A stretch of 46,432 nt of DNA from Nitrospiria bacterium (GTDB lineage Bacteria > Nitrospirota > UBA9217), in NCBI GenBank assembly GCA_919902495.1, contig CAKKRC010000087.1, forward strand, positions 1-46,432, given 5' to 3'. Positions 7,705 to 14,553 of the stretch are shown here, one piece after another. Position 1 is the stretch's first letter, and each line of letters opens with the position of its first letter. Made by a program: the position numbers and the translations under genes. The notes below the pieces were generated by a model. That model did not search any database. It saw only the letters and a list, made by a program, of their open reading frames with translations, and had not been told where the DNA came from.

Positions 7705-8091
7705 ATGAAGAAGATCCTCGTGGAATGGTTCTGCTATGACAAGGCAGGGCAGACCTGCGGCAGGTGCGATGAAAGCTTCCAGGTCATTAAAAGGACCGTG
7801 GAAAAAATGCTGCCGGTCCTGACCGAGCGGGACATCGTCGTCGATCTCAAGGCGCACCTGCTCGATGAGAGCAGGATCGATCACTCCAACACCGTGACCA
7901 TCAACGGCAAGGACATCCTGCATCTGTTGAACGAACGGGACGATATCTTTACGTTCTGCCGTTCCTGTACAACGATCACCGGAAAACCAACGGAATGCAG
8001 GGCTTTTATCTATAAGGAAAAGGCCTATGAGTCCATTCCCGAGGAAATGCTGAGGGAAGCCATTCTGCAAGAGGCGTCAGCGCTGCCCTAG
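7705..8091 (+). CDS. DUF2703-like cysteine protein of a thiol/arsenic cluster
   Basis: 128 residues starting MKKILVEWFCYDKAGQTC. An early CGRC pair, SNTVTINGKDI in the middle and CRSC later match my recollection of DUF2703 proteins, small thioredoxin-fold-like proteins of anaerobes often found near redox-active disulfide proteins and arsenic genes. The function is not established. Ribosome site AAGGGAG. It is followed 20 bp later by a glutaredoxin-like protein, and then by an arsenate reductase beyond a repeat element, so a role in thiol chemistry or metal(loid) handling is a reasonable inference. Confidence 0.7.
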   Translation: MKKILVEWFCYDKAGQTCGRCDESFQVIKRTVEKMLPVLTERDIVVDLKAHLLDESRIDHSNTVTINGKDILHLLNERDDIFTFCRSCTTITGKPTECRAFIYKEKAYESIPEEMLREAILQEASALP

Positions 8092-8111
8092 GCAGGGCGA
8101 GGAGGACCATC

Positions 8112-8354
8112 ATGGTGATCAAGGTGTTGGGTCCCGGCAGCCTCAATTGCCAGAAGTTGGAGGAGATGGTCAAGGTCGCCGTCAAGGAGCTCGGGGTCGA
8201 CGCTACCCTGGTAAAGATCACCGATATCGGAGAGATCGTCAAGTACGGCATCGTGTCCACGCCGGGGCTCATCGTGAACGGAAAGGTAAAACATTCCGGC
8301 AAACTGCTACCGGACATGGAACGGATCAAATCTCTTATCAAGGAAGAGATGTAG
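8112..8354 (+). CDS. Small glutaredoxin-like (TM0996/MTH895 type) protein lacking the first active-site Cys
   Basis: 80 residues with the compact thioredoxin fold of archaeal/bacterial redox-active disulfide protein 2: strand VIKVLGPG, helix with the active site, VSTPGLIVNGKV (cis-Pro loop) and a C-terminal helix. The usual active site is G-x-G-C-x-x-C; here it reads GPGSLNC, so the first cysteine is serine (AGC codon) and only one active-site thiol remains. That would rule out a classic CXXC dithiol exchange and leave a monothiol or scaffold role. Ribosome site GGAGG. It is paired with the DUF2703-like gene just upstream. Confidence 0.8.
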   Translation: MVIKVLGPGSLNCQKLEEMVKVAVKELGVDATLVKITDIGEIVKYGIVSTPGLIVNGKVKHSGKLLPDMERIKSLIKEEM

Positions 8355-8372
8355 GCGGGCGGGCAACCGACG

Positions 8373-8400
8373 CGCCACGAAGATACAAGGCACGAAGAAA
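8373..8400 (+). repeat. Half-copy of the CCACGAAG dispersed repeat
   Basis: CGCCACGAAGATACAAGGCA followed by CGAAGAAA closely resembles the left arm of the element at 20106-20186 (CGCCACTAAGACACAAAGGC). Only one arm is present here. Just downstream, CCGTAGC (8410-8416) and GCTACGG (8422-8428) form a separate small hairpin. Confidence 0.6.
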
Positions 8401-8446
8401 TGAACCTCTCCGTAGCAACAGGCTACGGGTATATTGCTTTTAACTC

Positions 8447-8541
8447 TCCCCTCCCTTCGAGGGGAGGGGACCAAGGGGAGTGTGAAGTATCCGGCGTTCG
8501 TGATCATCACCCCCACCTAACCTCCCCCATCAAGGGGGAGG
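8447..8541. repeat. Twin-hairpin intergenic repeat (REP/MITE-like)
   Basis: Two GC-rich hairpins face each other: TCCCCTCCC (8447-8455) with GGGAGGGGA (8462-8470), and CCTCCCCC (8521-8528) with GGGGGAGG (8534-8541). Between them lie GGGGAGTG and CACCCCC in inverted orientation, so the whole unit is roughly palindromic. Similar boilerplate repeats are common between genes in many bacteria. It separates the glutaredoxin-like gene from the arsenate reductase gene. Confidence 0.65.
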
Positions 8542-8574
8542 AACTAAAATCCAGGTTCCCATGATGGTGTCCCC

Positions 8575-9012
8575 ATGTTGAAGGTGATGTTCCTCTGTAC
8601 CGGAAATTCCTGCCGGAGCCAGATGGCGGAAGGGTTCGCGCGGTCACTCGGTGAGGGGCTCATTGAGGCGCACAGCGCAGGCCTGATGGCGGCAGGGGTC
8701 AACCCGCGGGCCATCGCTGTCATGGAGGAGGCCGGCATCGACATTTCCCGCCAACGATCGCGGGAGATCGATCCGAACCTGCTCAAGACCATGGATATCG
8801 TTATCACCCTCTGCGACAACGCCGCTGAGGCCTGTCCCGTCACTCCGCCCGCCATACAGCGGATCCATTGGCCTGTCAAGGACCCGGTAGGGGCCGTCGG
8901 TACCGGTGAAGAGATCATGAAGGAATTCCGACGGGCCAGGGACGAGATCCGCAAGAAGGTCGAGGGTTTTGTCCGCGACCTTCCACCTGCCGTGCCAACG
9001 TCCCGGACCTGA
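8575..9012 (+). CDS. arsC: Arsenate reductase, low-molecular-weight phosphatase (thioredoxin-coupled) type
   Basis: 145 residues. The phosphatase loop CTGNSCRS starts at C8 (nucleophile) with C13 in the loop. The two redox cysteines of thioredoxin-coupled ArsC are present at C80 and C87 (TLCDNAAEACP), and the general acid Asp is in VKDP (D103). It reduces arsenate to arsenite in the cytoplasm through a C8-C80-C87 disulfide cascade regenerated by thioredoxin. No obvious Shine-Dalgarno precedes the ATG. No ArsR or dedicated arsenite efflux gene is adjacent; the nearest ArsB/NhaD-like permease is 26 kb away. Confidence 0.92.
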   Translation: MLKVMFLCTGNSCRSQMAEGFARSLGEGLIEAHSAGLMAAGVNPRAIAVMEEAGIDISRQRSREIDPNLLKTMDIVITLCDNAAEACPVTPPAIQRIHWPVKDPVGAVGTGEEIMKEFRRARDEIRKKVEGFVRDLPPAVPTSRT

Positions 9013-9022
9013 TAAAAAACAG

Positions 9023-9051
9023 TTGCGAACTATCGAATACGGGAGTACTAT
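9023..9051 (+). promoter_or_regulatory. Promoter for the HesB-like selenoprotein gene
   Basis: TTGCGA (9023-9028), 17-bp spacer, TACTAT (9046-9051). It lies 11 bp after the arsC stop and predicts a leader of about 60 nt with a strong AAGGAGG (9101-9107) before the ATG at 9117. Confidence 0.55.
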
Positions 9052-9116
9052 ACGGCAGTTTTATGACCGATATTGATCAGGGTTCTTCTCTGATGACCTT
9101 AAGGAGGAAGTAGCAG

Positions 9117-9422
9117 ATGGTAAGTATTACTGACGGTGCGGTAACGAAGTTCAAGGAAGTGGTCACCCAGCAGGGTACCGCAGGCGACGGGGTAAGGATA
9201 TTCCTCGTCCCCGGTGGCTGAAGCCCCTCATTGGCTATGGACGTAGCCAAAGCCGCCCAGGCGGGCGACATAACCCTCGAACAGAACGGCCTGAAGGTAT
9301 TTCTGGAGGACCGGGCGAACCAGATGCTTAACAGCACGGTCATCGATTTCGCCGAGGGACAGGGTTTCGTGCTGTCCGGCATGCAGAAAGAAAGCTCCTC
9401 CTGCGGCTCCTGCAGCTGCTGA
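9117..9422 (+). CDS. HesB/IscA-like selenoprotein (in-frame UGA read as Sec)
   Basis: From ATG 9117 the frame is open to TGA at 9420-9422 apart from one internal TGA at 9219-9221 (codon 35), giving 101 residues with U35. Context is LVPGGUSPSLAMDVAK: in IscA/HesB A-type scaffold proteins the first conserved Cys sits exactly here. The C-terminus SSSCGSCSC supplies the other cysteines, replacing the usual C-G-C of IscA. A family of HesB-related selenoproteins is established (TIGRFAMs HesB_rel_seleno), which supports the reading. A hairpin nine bases after the UGA is a good SECIS candidate. Likely role: binding or delivering iron-sulfur clusters, or iron, in the cytoplasm; SufC and SufB genes follow. 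Standard gene calling would miss it or call only the 3' part. Confidence 0.9.
9231..9250 (+). promoter_or_regulatory. Candidate bacterial SECIS hairpin
   Basis: TTGGCTA (9231-9237) pairs perfectly with TAGCCAA (9244-9250) around the loop TGGACG. The loop begins 17 nt after the UGA and has G in its second position, as bacterial SECIS elements require for SelB binding. Confidence 0.75.
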
Positions 9423-9465
9423 GCGCTCAGCGCAGGACCACCGCGCGCAATTAACCATTGAACGG

Positions 9466-9498
9466 CCGCTTCCCTTAGTTGGGAAGCGGTCTTTTTTT
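9466..9498 (+). terminator. Intrinsic terminator after the selenoprotein gene
   Basis: CCGCTTCCC (9466-9474) pairs with GGGAAGCGG (9481-9489) around TTAGTT, followed by TC and seven T residues. A strong rho-independent terminator, separating the selenoprotein from sufC. Confidence 0.92.
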
Positions 9499-9616
9499 GT
9501 TCATCGGTCCCCTATAAAGCAATCGGTATTCCTGGGCTTATACTTCAGCAAGACGCCCCTCCCTGCGCTACAATACAACTAGAAGCAATGTTGACGGTCA
9601 GAGGGAAGGTTCATCC

Positions 9617-10342
9617 ATGCCTATGCTGGAGATCAATGACCTGGTCTATACGGCCGACGTGCTGAGGCCTTCGCGCATCCTTGACGGGCTCACGTTCTCC
9701 GTCGAGGCGGGGGAGGTCCACGCGCTGCTCGGCGCGAACGGGACCGGGAAGAGCACGCTGGCCTATCTTATCATGGGATGCGGAGGATACCGGCCCGCGT
9801 CCGGCGACATCCTGTTCGAGGGAAGCGCCCTCGGTCACCGGCCGATCCACGAGCGGGCCCGGCTGGGCATCACCATGGCATGGCAGGAGCCGGTTCGGTT
9901 CGAAGGGATCACCGTGAACGATTACCTCACCTTCCGGAACAAGGGTGCGGACACGGCGGAGCTCCTGGCGCTCGTGGGCCTGAACCCTGCGCTCTATGGC
10001 TGCCGGATGGTGGACCGCGCCCTGAGCGGCGGTGAACGGAAGCGGATCGAACTGGCGTCCATCCTCGTGCTCCGGCCGAAGCTTGCCATACTCGACGAAC
10101 CCGATTCGGGGATCGACATGCTCTCCACGAACGACATCATCAACGTGATCACCGCTTTCAAGCGGAACGGTGCGGCGGTCCTGCTGATCACCCACCGCGA
10201 GGAGATCGCCATGATCGCAGACCGGTCCTCGCAGCTGTGCAACGGCCGGATCATCTGCTCCGGCGACCCGGCGAAGGTGGCCGAGCATTACAAGTCGCGG
10301 CATTGCATGACCTGCAGCGACGGGGAGTGCCACTATGTCTGA
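9617..10342 (+). CDS. sufC: SufC-like ATPase of a minimal SUF system
   Basis: 241 residues. Walker A GANGTGKST (39-47), signature LSGGE (136-140), Walker B LAILDE (156-161) and H-loop H193 identify an ABC ATPase; the PDSGID after Walker B is SufC-like. It works with the SufB/D-type scaffold encoded next to build Fe-S clusters in the cytoplasm. The two genes overlap by 8 bp, indicating translational coupling. No SufS, SufU or SufE lies here, so this is the two-gene form seen in archaea and many anaerobes. Unusual: a C-terminal tail with three cysteines (C230, C233, C238 in HCMTCSDGEC), which I do not recognise as a normal SufC feature. Confidence 0.93.
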   Translation: MPMLEINDLVYTADVLRPSRILDGLTFSVEAGEVHALLGANGTGKSTLAYLIMGCGGYRPASGDILFEGSALGHRPIHERARLGITMAWQEPVRFEGITVNDYLTFRNKGADTAELLALVGLNPALYGCRMVDRALSGGERKRIELASILVLRPKLAILDEPDSGIDMLSTNDIINVITAFKRNGAAVLLITHREEIAMIADRSSQLCNGRIICSGDPAKVAEHYKSRHCMTCSDGECHYV

Positions 10343-11270
10343 GCTCGAAGAACTGATCGCATGTTTCAGCGGCGCGGGCGGCGACGAGAAGGCCCTTGCC
10401 GACGCGGCGTCGGCTCACCTGGCCGCGAGCGGTCACCGCATCCTGAGCAGCCGCACGGTCGAAGGTCTGGTGGTCGACGCCCGGGGGACCTGGAACGGTA
10501 TACGCGCGCGGGTGACGGTGAAAGCCGGCGTGAAGCTCCGGAACCCCGTTCACATGTGCTTCGGCGTTCTCCACAAGAAGGGGACGCAGAAGATCGAGAT
10601 GGACGTCCGGCTGGAGGAGGGGGCGTCGGCGCACTTTATCGCCCACTGCCTTTTTCCGAAGGCCGAGAAGGTGCGGCACATCATGGATGCCACCGTGAGC
10701 ATCGGTGAAGGCGCTGAGATGAGGTATAGCGAGACGCATTATCACGGTCTCTCCGGCGGGGTCGAGGTGGTGCCGAAGCTGTCGGTCCAGGTGGGCAGGA
10801 ACGGCCGTTATTTCACCGATTTCACGTTGACGACGGGCAGGGTGGGAAAGCTCGCGATCGATTATACCGTCGAGGTAGCGGAGAATGCCGTTGCCGAGCT
10901 GACGGCGCGCGTGTTCGGCCACGGGTCAGACGACATCCATATCCGGGACAAGGTCCTGCTTACCGGGAAGAACGCGCGCGGCCTGATCAAGACCCGGGTA
11001 GCCATCGAGGACGACGCCACCGCCGAGGTCACGGGCATCACCGAGGGCAACGCTTCAGGAGCGCGGGGCCACGTGGACTGCATGGAGATCGTAAAGGACC
11101 GGGCCGTGGCAAGGGCCATCCCCATCGTTCAGGTGAACGACCCCGGGGCGAAGGTGACCCACGAAGCGGCCATCGGCAGCGTGGACAAACGGCAGATGGA
11201 AACGCTCATGGCGCACGGGCTGTTGCCAGAGGAAGCGGTGGATATCATCGTGAAGGGGATGCTGCGGTAG
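10335..11270 (+). CDS. sufB: SufB/SufD-family scaffold of a minimal SUF system
   Basis: 311 residues, about two-thirds the length of classical SufB, matching the short homologues of two-gene SUF systems. The sequence is dominated by beta-helix-type repeats (TVSIGEGAEMRYSETHYH, NGRYFTDFTLTTG), and the C-terminal part carries the conserved region ITEGNASGARGHVDCMEI, NDPGAKVTHEAAIGSVDKRQ and a final helical LLPEEAVDIIVKGML, all typical of SufB/D. The cysteine in HVDCME aligns with the region used for cluster handling. It probably forms B2C2 complexes with SufC. Coupled to sufC by the ATGTCTGA overlap. Confidence 0.92.
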   Translation: MSELEELIACFSGAGGDEKALADAASAHLAASGHRILSSRTVEGLVVDARGTWNGIRARVTVKAGVKLRNPVHMCFGVLHKKGTQKIEMDVRLEEGASAHFIAHCLFPKAEKVRHIMDATVSIGEGAEMRYSETHYHGLSGGVEVVPKLSVQVGRNGRYFTDFTLTTGRVGKLAIDYTVEVAENAVAELTARVFGHGSDDIHIRDKVLLTGKNARGLIKTRVAIEDDATAEVTGITEGNASGARGHVDCMEIVKDRAVARAIPIVQVNDPGAKVTHEAAIGSVDKRQMETLMAHGLLPEEAVDIIVKGMLR

Positions 11271-11310
11271 GCTGCTCCGGTTGCAGCGATCCAGCTCGCT
11301 CCTGTTTCTT

Positions 11311-11340
11311 CTGTCAATTACCCTGTTCTTGCGATATAAT
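11311..11340 (+). promoter_or_regulatory. Promoter of the OmpA-type lipoprotein gene
   Basis: CTGTCA (11311-11316), 18-bp spacer, perfect TATAAT (11335-11340). Followed by AGGAGGA before the start at 11378. Confidence 0.6.
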
Positions 11341-11377
11341 CGCTGATATGACTTAATCCGATCAGGAGGAATATTCT

Positions 11378-12283
11378 ATGGGACGGAACGTTGCATTGCT
11401 GATGCTGGTTGCGGTGGTCATGCTGTCCGGGTGCGTGGCCAAGTCGGACTTTTTGGCCAAGGTATCCGAACTCGACGGGGTGAAAAAAGACCTTGCGAGC
11501 CTCGATGCGAAGCAGAAAGGCACGGAGAAGTCGCTGGCCGACGAGAAGAAGAAGAGCGATGACCTGACGGCGAAGGTCGCGGACCTGGAAAAGCAGAAGG
11601 CCGCCCTCCAGCAGGAGAACGCGAACATCAAGAGCACCCTGGAACTGAGCCGGAGTCAGCTCTCGAAGGAAGTGGTGGCGCTCAAGAACAAGATCGATGA
11701 GAACAGCGCGAGGATCAAGGTGCTGGAGGATGAGCTGGCCGCAAAGAACACAGAGATCGCCCAGCTCAAGGCGCAGGCGGACCAGCTTGCCCAGGAGAAG
11801 GAGCGGGCCATCGCCAGCGTCAAGAACACCTACGACAGTCTGCTCACCGAGCTCAAGCAGGAGATCAAGGAAGGCGAGATCCAGATCACCCAGCTCAAGG
11901 ACAAGCTGACGGTGAACATGGTGGATAAGATCCTCTTTGACTCCGGAAGCGCCGTGATCAAAAAGAACGGCGAGAAGGTGCTCGACCGGGTGGGTGAGAT
12001 CCTGAAGGGCGTCACCGGACGCCAGATCAAGGTGGAGGGCCACACGGACAACGTGCCGATCAGTTCGCGGTTGGCTGAGCGTTTTCCCTCGAACTGGGAG
12101 CTTTCGACCGCGCGGGCGACCATGGTGGTCCGTTACCTGCAGGGACGGGGCGTGAATCCGGGGGTCCTGAGCGCCGAGGGCTATGCAGAGTTCCGGCCTG
12201 TCTCGCCGAACGATACGGATGAGGGGAAAGCGGCAAACCGCCGGATCGAGATCGTGCTGATCCCGCAGGAAGTGAACAAATAA
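11378..12283 (+). CDS. OmpA-family peptidoglycan-binding lipoprotein with long coiled coil
   Basis: 301 residues. A lipoprotein signal peptide ends at LSGC (lipobox; C19), so the mature protein is membrane-anchored by lipid. Residues about 25-185 form a highly charged heptad-rich coiled coil (K/E/L/A). The C-terminal OmpA/Pal/MotB-like domain carries VEGHTDNVPI, NWELSTARA and NDTDEGKAANRRIEI, the peptidoglycan-binding signature with conserved Asp and Arg. It likely tethers the envelope to the cell wall across a distance set by the coiled coil. Strong ribosome site CAGGAGGAA. Flanked by its own promoter and a strong terminator, so it is monocistronic. Confidence 0.92.
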   Translation: MGRNVALLMLVAVVMLSGCVAKSDFLAKVSELDGVKKDLASLDAKQKGTEKSLADEKKKSDDLTAKVADLEKQKAALQQENANIKSTLELSRSQLSKEVVALKNKIDENSARIKVLEDELAAKNTEIAQLKAQADQLAQEKERAIASVKNTYDSLLTELKQEIKEGEIQITQLKDKLTVNMVDKILFDSGSAVIKKNGEKVLDRVGEILKGVTGRQIKVEGHTDNVPISSRLAERFPSNWELSTARATMVVRYLQGRGVNPGVLSAEGYAEFRPVSPNDTDEGKAANRRIEIVLIPQEVNK

Positions 12284-12325
12284 AAAAGAACGATGAATTA
12301 AGCGCACACGGGGCAAGGTTAAATA

Positions 12326-12365
12326 AACACCGGCGGGTTTTATCTCCCGCCGGTGTTAGTTTTAT
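12326..12365 (+). terminator. Intrinsic terminator of the OmpA-type gene
   Basis: A perfect 12-bp stem, AACACCGGCGGG (12326-12337) with CCCGCCGGTGTT (12346-12357), loop of 8 nt, followed by AGTTTTATT. It lies between convergent genes and may also act on the leftward cytochrome transcript. Confidence 0.88.
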
Positions 12366-12375
12366 TGGATGTGGC

Positions 12376-12399
12376 CTTGACCCTTGACCCTTGACCCTT
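12376..12399. repeat. Short tandem repeat, three copies of CTTGACC
   Basis: Three perfect consecutive 7-bp units followed by a partial copy (CTTC), in the gap between the OmpA-type gene and the leftward cytochrome. It may vary in copy number between strains. Confidence 0.6.
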
Positions 12400-12406
12400 C
12401 TTCTCC

Positions 12407-13720
12407 CTACACCCCACCCTTCTCCAGCGTGATCTTCTTCGTAACCTTGTGCCACGTGATGCCGCTGTCCTTTTCACCGAAGGGCATGTAGATAAGTTCG
12501 ATGTCAACGGTCATCTCGTGGTCGAGGATGTTCGTGACGCTCTTGCCGTCCTTTTTCAGGTATTCGGCGGGATAGGGTATTTCGAAGTTCTCCTGCACGG
12601 GCCTGTTGGGCGGCAGGCCGTTGTCGCGGATAATGCCGCTCTTTTCATAGGGCCCGCGGCCCATCTTGTCGCCGCGGCCGAGCTGCTGGGGAATAGGCAT
12701 GTAGATACGGGTATGCTTCGCTATCTGATTTCCTTTTGAATCTTTCGCGGTCACTTCCAGGACCAGCCGGTTGGGGGTTGGTCAGCCGTCGGGGATGGAG
12801 TGTCCGGCGCGGTTGATCATCTCGATCTTGACCAGCGCCTGGGGCATCATCTTCGATCCATCGCGCCAGATGTAGCCCAGGGTCTCGACCTGGAAGTCCA
12901 CGGCGCTCTTGCCCATGTTGAGGTCGTTGTAGCTCTGCATGTTGTGGCCGAGTTTGCTCTTCTTCATGTGGCATTCCTGGCAGCTTTCCTGTCCGCCTTC
13001 CGCCCGGTAGGCCCAGAGGTAGCTCCCGTAGAGCGTGCCGCACTGCGACGGGTTCTCAAGTTCGAAGTTCGGACCGAGGCCGTGGCACTGGCCGCAGAGG
13101 ATGGATTCGGACATGATGGGGCTCTTCTTCATGACCGGATGGCCTGGATCGGGATGGCTTCCTTCCTTGGAGCCGTAGACCTCGTTCTTCTGCGGGAACC
13201 CGTCGACCCACTTGTGGGTGATTGCGTTTCGCTGGTGGCAGACGAGGCAGTTGATGCTGACCTTGATCAGTTGCTGCTCCGCCTTGTTCCTCGCGTCATC
13301 GCCGGACTTGGGGTCCATGAAGATATTGACGTTCCTCACGATCTCCTTGGCCACGTCGTCCGTGGCGTCGGCCAACTGGGGGAGGTGGCATTTCGTGCAG
13401 ATGGCAAGATGCCGGTTTTCAACGTCCTCGGGCTTTTTGACGCCCGAATGCTTCCAGCCCATGAGCCCCACGGTGATCGTGGTCTTGATGGTCGCCGCGG
13501 TCCGGCCGGTGCCGTAGATCGATTTGGCATGGAGCGATTTCTCCCAGTCCTTGTATATCTCCTCATGGCACTCTTTGCACCCGGTGGAGTCGTACATCTT
13601 TGCCAGTTCGTCTATGGTCCTCGCTTTCCTGCCCTCGACCGACGCGGTCTGACCCGGTAATGGCGTCAGGAGCGGCAGCGCGAGTAATGCCATAACTGCT
13701 GCGGTTGTTACTACCCTCAT
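12407..13720 (-). CDS. Pentahaem c-type cytochrome with in-frame UGA, probable selenoprotein
   Basis: Read leftward from ATG 13720 (strong AAAGGAG), the frame is open to 12407 except for one TGA at 12784-12782 (codon 313), giving 437 residues if UGA is Sec. A signal peptide ends near residue 25. Five CXXCH motifs are at residues 48-52 (CKECH), 108-112 (CTKCH), 158-162 (CLVCH), 209-213 (CGQCH) and 247-251 (CQECH). The UGA sits in GHSIPDG-U-PTPNRLVLEV; the reading frame, amino-acid style and codon use continue without break for 124 residues as a beta-rich C-terminal domain, which argues against a random nonsense mutation. As I recall related multihaem proteins, this position is Cys in a GHxIPDGCP motif. 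A short hairpin follows the UGA. Exported; partner and substrate unknown. Confidence 0.85.
12757..12770 (-). promoter_or_regulatory. Weak SECIS-like hairpin downstream of the cytochrome UGA
   Basis: On the minus strand CCGG (12770-12767) pairs with CTGG (12760-12757), one G-U pair, enclosing the loop CTGGTC. The loop contains GGTC, as in the E. coli fdhF SECIS apical loop, and begins 16 nt after the UGA. The stem is only 4 bp, so support is modest. Confidence 0.35.
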
Positions 13721-13783
13721 ACACTTTCTCCTTTCAGATGGTGGTCTTTGCGGAAGAACAACTTTAGGATTCTATAGTTGCAA

Positions 13784-13812
13784 AGATTAGCAACAATAGG
13801 CGGCTTTGTCAA
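13784..13812 (-). promoter_or_regulatory. Promoter of the pentahaem cytochrome gene
   Basis: On the minus strand: consensus -35 TTGACA (13812-13807), 17-bp spacer, TAATCT (13789-13784). Predicted leader is about 57 nt. It accounts for much of the gap from 13721 to 14039; the rest holds the terminator at 13975-14004 and no further gene that I can see. Confidence 0.65.
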
Positions 13813-13974
13813 GGAGGATTAAATTGCATCATATTTCTGTTAGTTGACAGGTTGGATGCCGCCTTAATGTGCCTTTACTTCCGGATCATCACCCGCATCC
13901 ATGATGATCGGTTGAAGGAATGGCCTGAATCTTCCCTTGCGTATGGACAAGTCCAGCAATAGCGTGAGCATACG

Positions 13975-14004
13975 AAAAAAGCGGGACTGTGTAATCTGTC
14001 CCGC
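13975..14004 (-). terminator. Intrinsic terminator of the leftward membrane-protein gene
   Basis: On the minus strand GCGGGAC (14004-13998) pairs with GTCCCGC (13987-13981), loop of 10 nt, followed by six T residues (13980-13975). Confidence 0.88.
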
Positions 14005-14039
14005 CGTTCTTCGTTTTCCGGATCACCGGATCATATGCA

Positions 14040-14405
14040 TCAGCTCTTTGCGCTTTTATCGTCCTTCTTCGCCCTCGCCTCGTTCTTCCTCTTTTTGCCC
14101 GCCAGGTATGCCTCGATGGGCCTCCACCCGAAGGACATGCTGCCCGCCGCAGCCTCGGTCGCCGCATTTGCCAGCTTCTTGCCGATCAGGGTCACCGTCA
14201 TCGCGATCCCGATGAAGGGGAGGAACACCGCGAAGACCAGGCCGATGACCGGGGCCGCCATCAGCATCACCGCTACCGGCGCCTTGATGTAGCGGGTCGC
14301 TCCGCTGCCCGGAAGCGCGCCTTCCTGCTCCATTCGCACCCTGTTGCCGTTCGCCAGGTTCCAGTAGGTCCCCGCCTTTACCAGATGTCCGCCTTTGTTC
14401 AACAT
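14040..14405 (-). CDS. Small two-helix membrane protein of unknown function
   Basis: 121 residues from the ATG at 14405, which is 8-9 bases after AAGGAGGGA; an ATG two codons upstream (14411) lies too close to that site. Layout: a short soluble N-terminus (MLNKGGHLVKAGTYWNLANG), an acidic stretch, then a hydrophobic hairpin of two helices (about residues 44-75: APVAVMLMAAPVIGLVF, FLPFIGIAMTVTLIG), and a Lys/Ala-rich charged C-terminus. I do not recognise a characterised family. It has its own terminator, and two TCCTAGG sites lie upstream, the same motif found upstream of the 13-haem cytochrome operon, hinting at common control. Confidence 0.75.
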   Translation of the reverse strand: MLNKGGHLVKAGTYWNLANGNRVRMEQEGALPGSGATRYIKAPVAVMLMAAPVIGLVFAVFLPFIGIAMTVTLIGKKLANAATEAAAGSMSFGWRPIEAYLAGKKRKNEARAKKDDKSAKS

Positions 14406-14484
14406 GTTCATTCCCTCCTTGTGGGTGGTTTTTTGTTCTTGTTGATCATACGATACCCCGGGGAGGGAAAAAGGTAAATCGGGA

Positions 14485-14519
14485 TTAGTTCCTAGGGTGA
14501 GGGGCAATTGTTCCTAGGA
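14485..14519. promoter_or_regulatory. Tandem GTTCCTAGG putative operator sites
   Basis: GATTAGTTCCTAGGG and AATTGTTCCTAGGA, with GTTCCTAGG starting at 14488 and 14510, exactly 22 bp apart (about two helical turns), on the same face of the DNA. A third copy lies at 3001-3010. Both sets are upstream of leftward genes. Confidence 0.45.
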
Positions 14520-14553
14520 AGAAGTTCGTAGGGGCGGGAGATCACCAAGCAAT

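Noticed and set aside
8124-8145. Selenocysteine in the glutaredoxin-like protein
   Set aside because: The first active-site position is AGC (Ser), not TGA, so there is no in-frame UGA.
9231-9422. The 3' part of the HesB-like gene as an independent small gene
   Set aside because: It lacks a ribosome site and the N-terminal half of the fold; read through the UGA the whole family fold appears.
9569-9574. TACAAT upstream of sufC as a promoter -10
   Set aside because: No -35 hexamer at usual spacing; too weak to list.
12782-12784. The cytochrome UGA as a simple nonsense mutation splitting the gene into two proteins
   Set aside because: The second part has no start with a ribosome site and continues the same fold without sign of decay; a Cys-like context and a nearby selenoprotein favour Sec. 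Not fully excluded.
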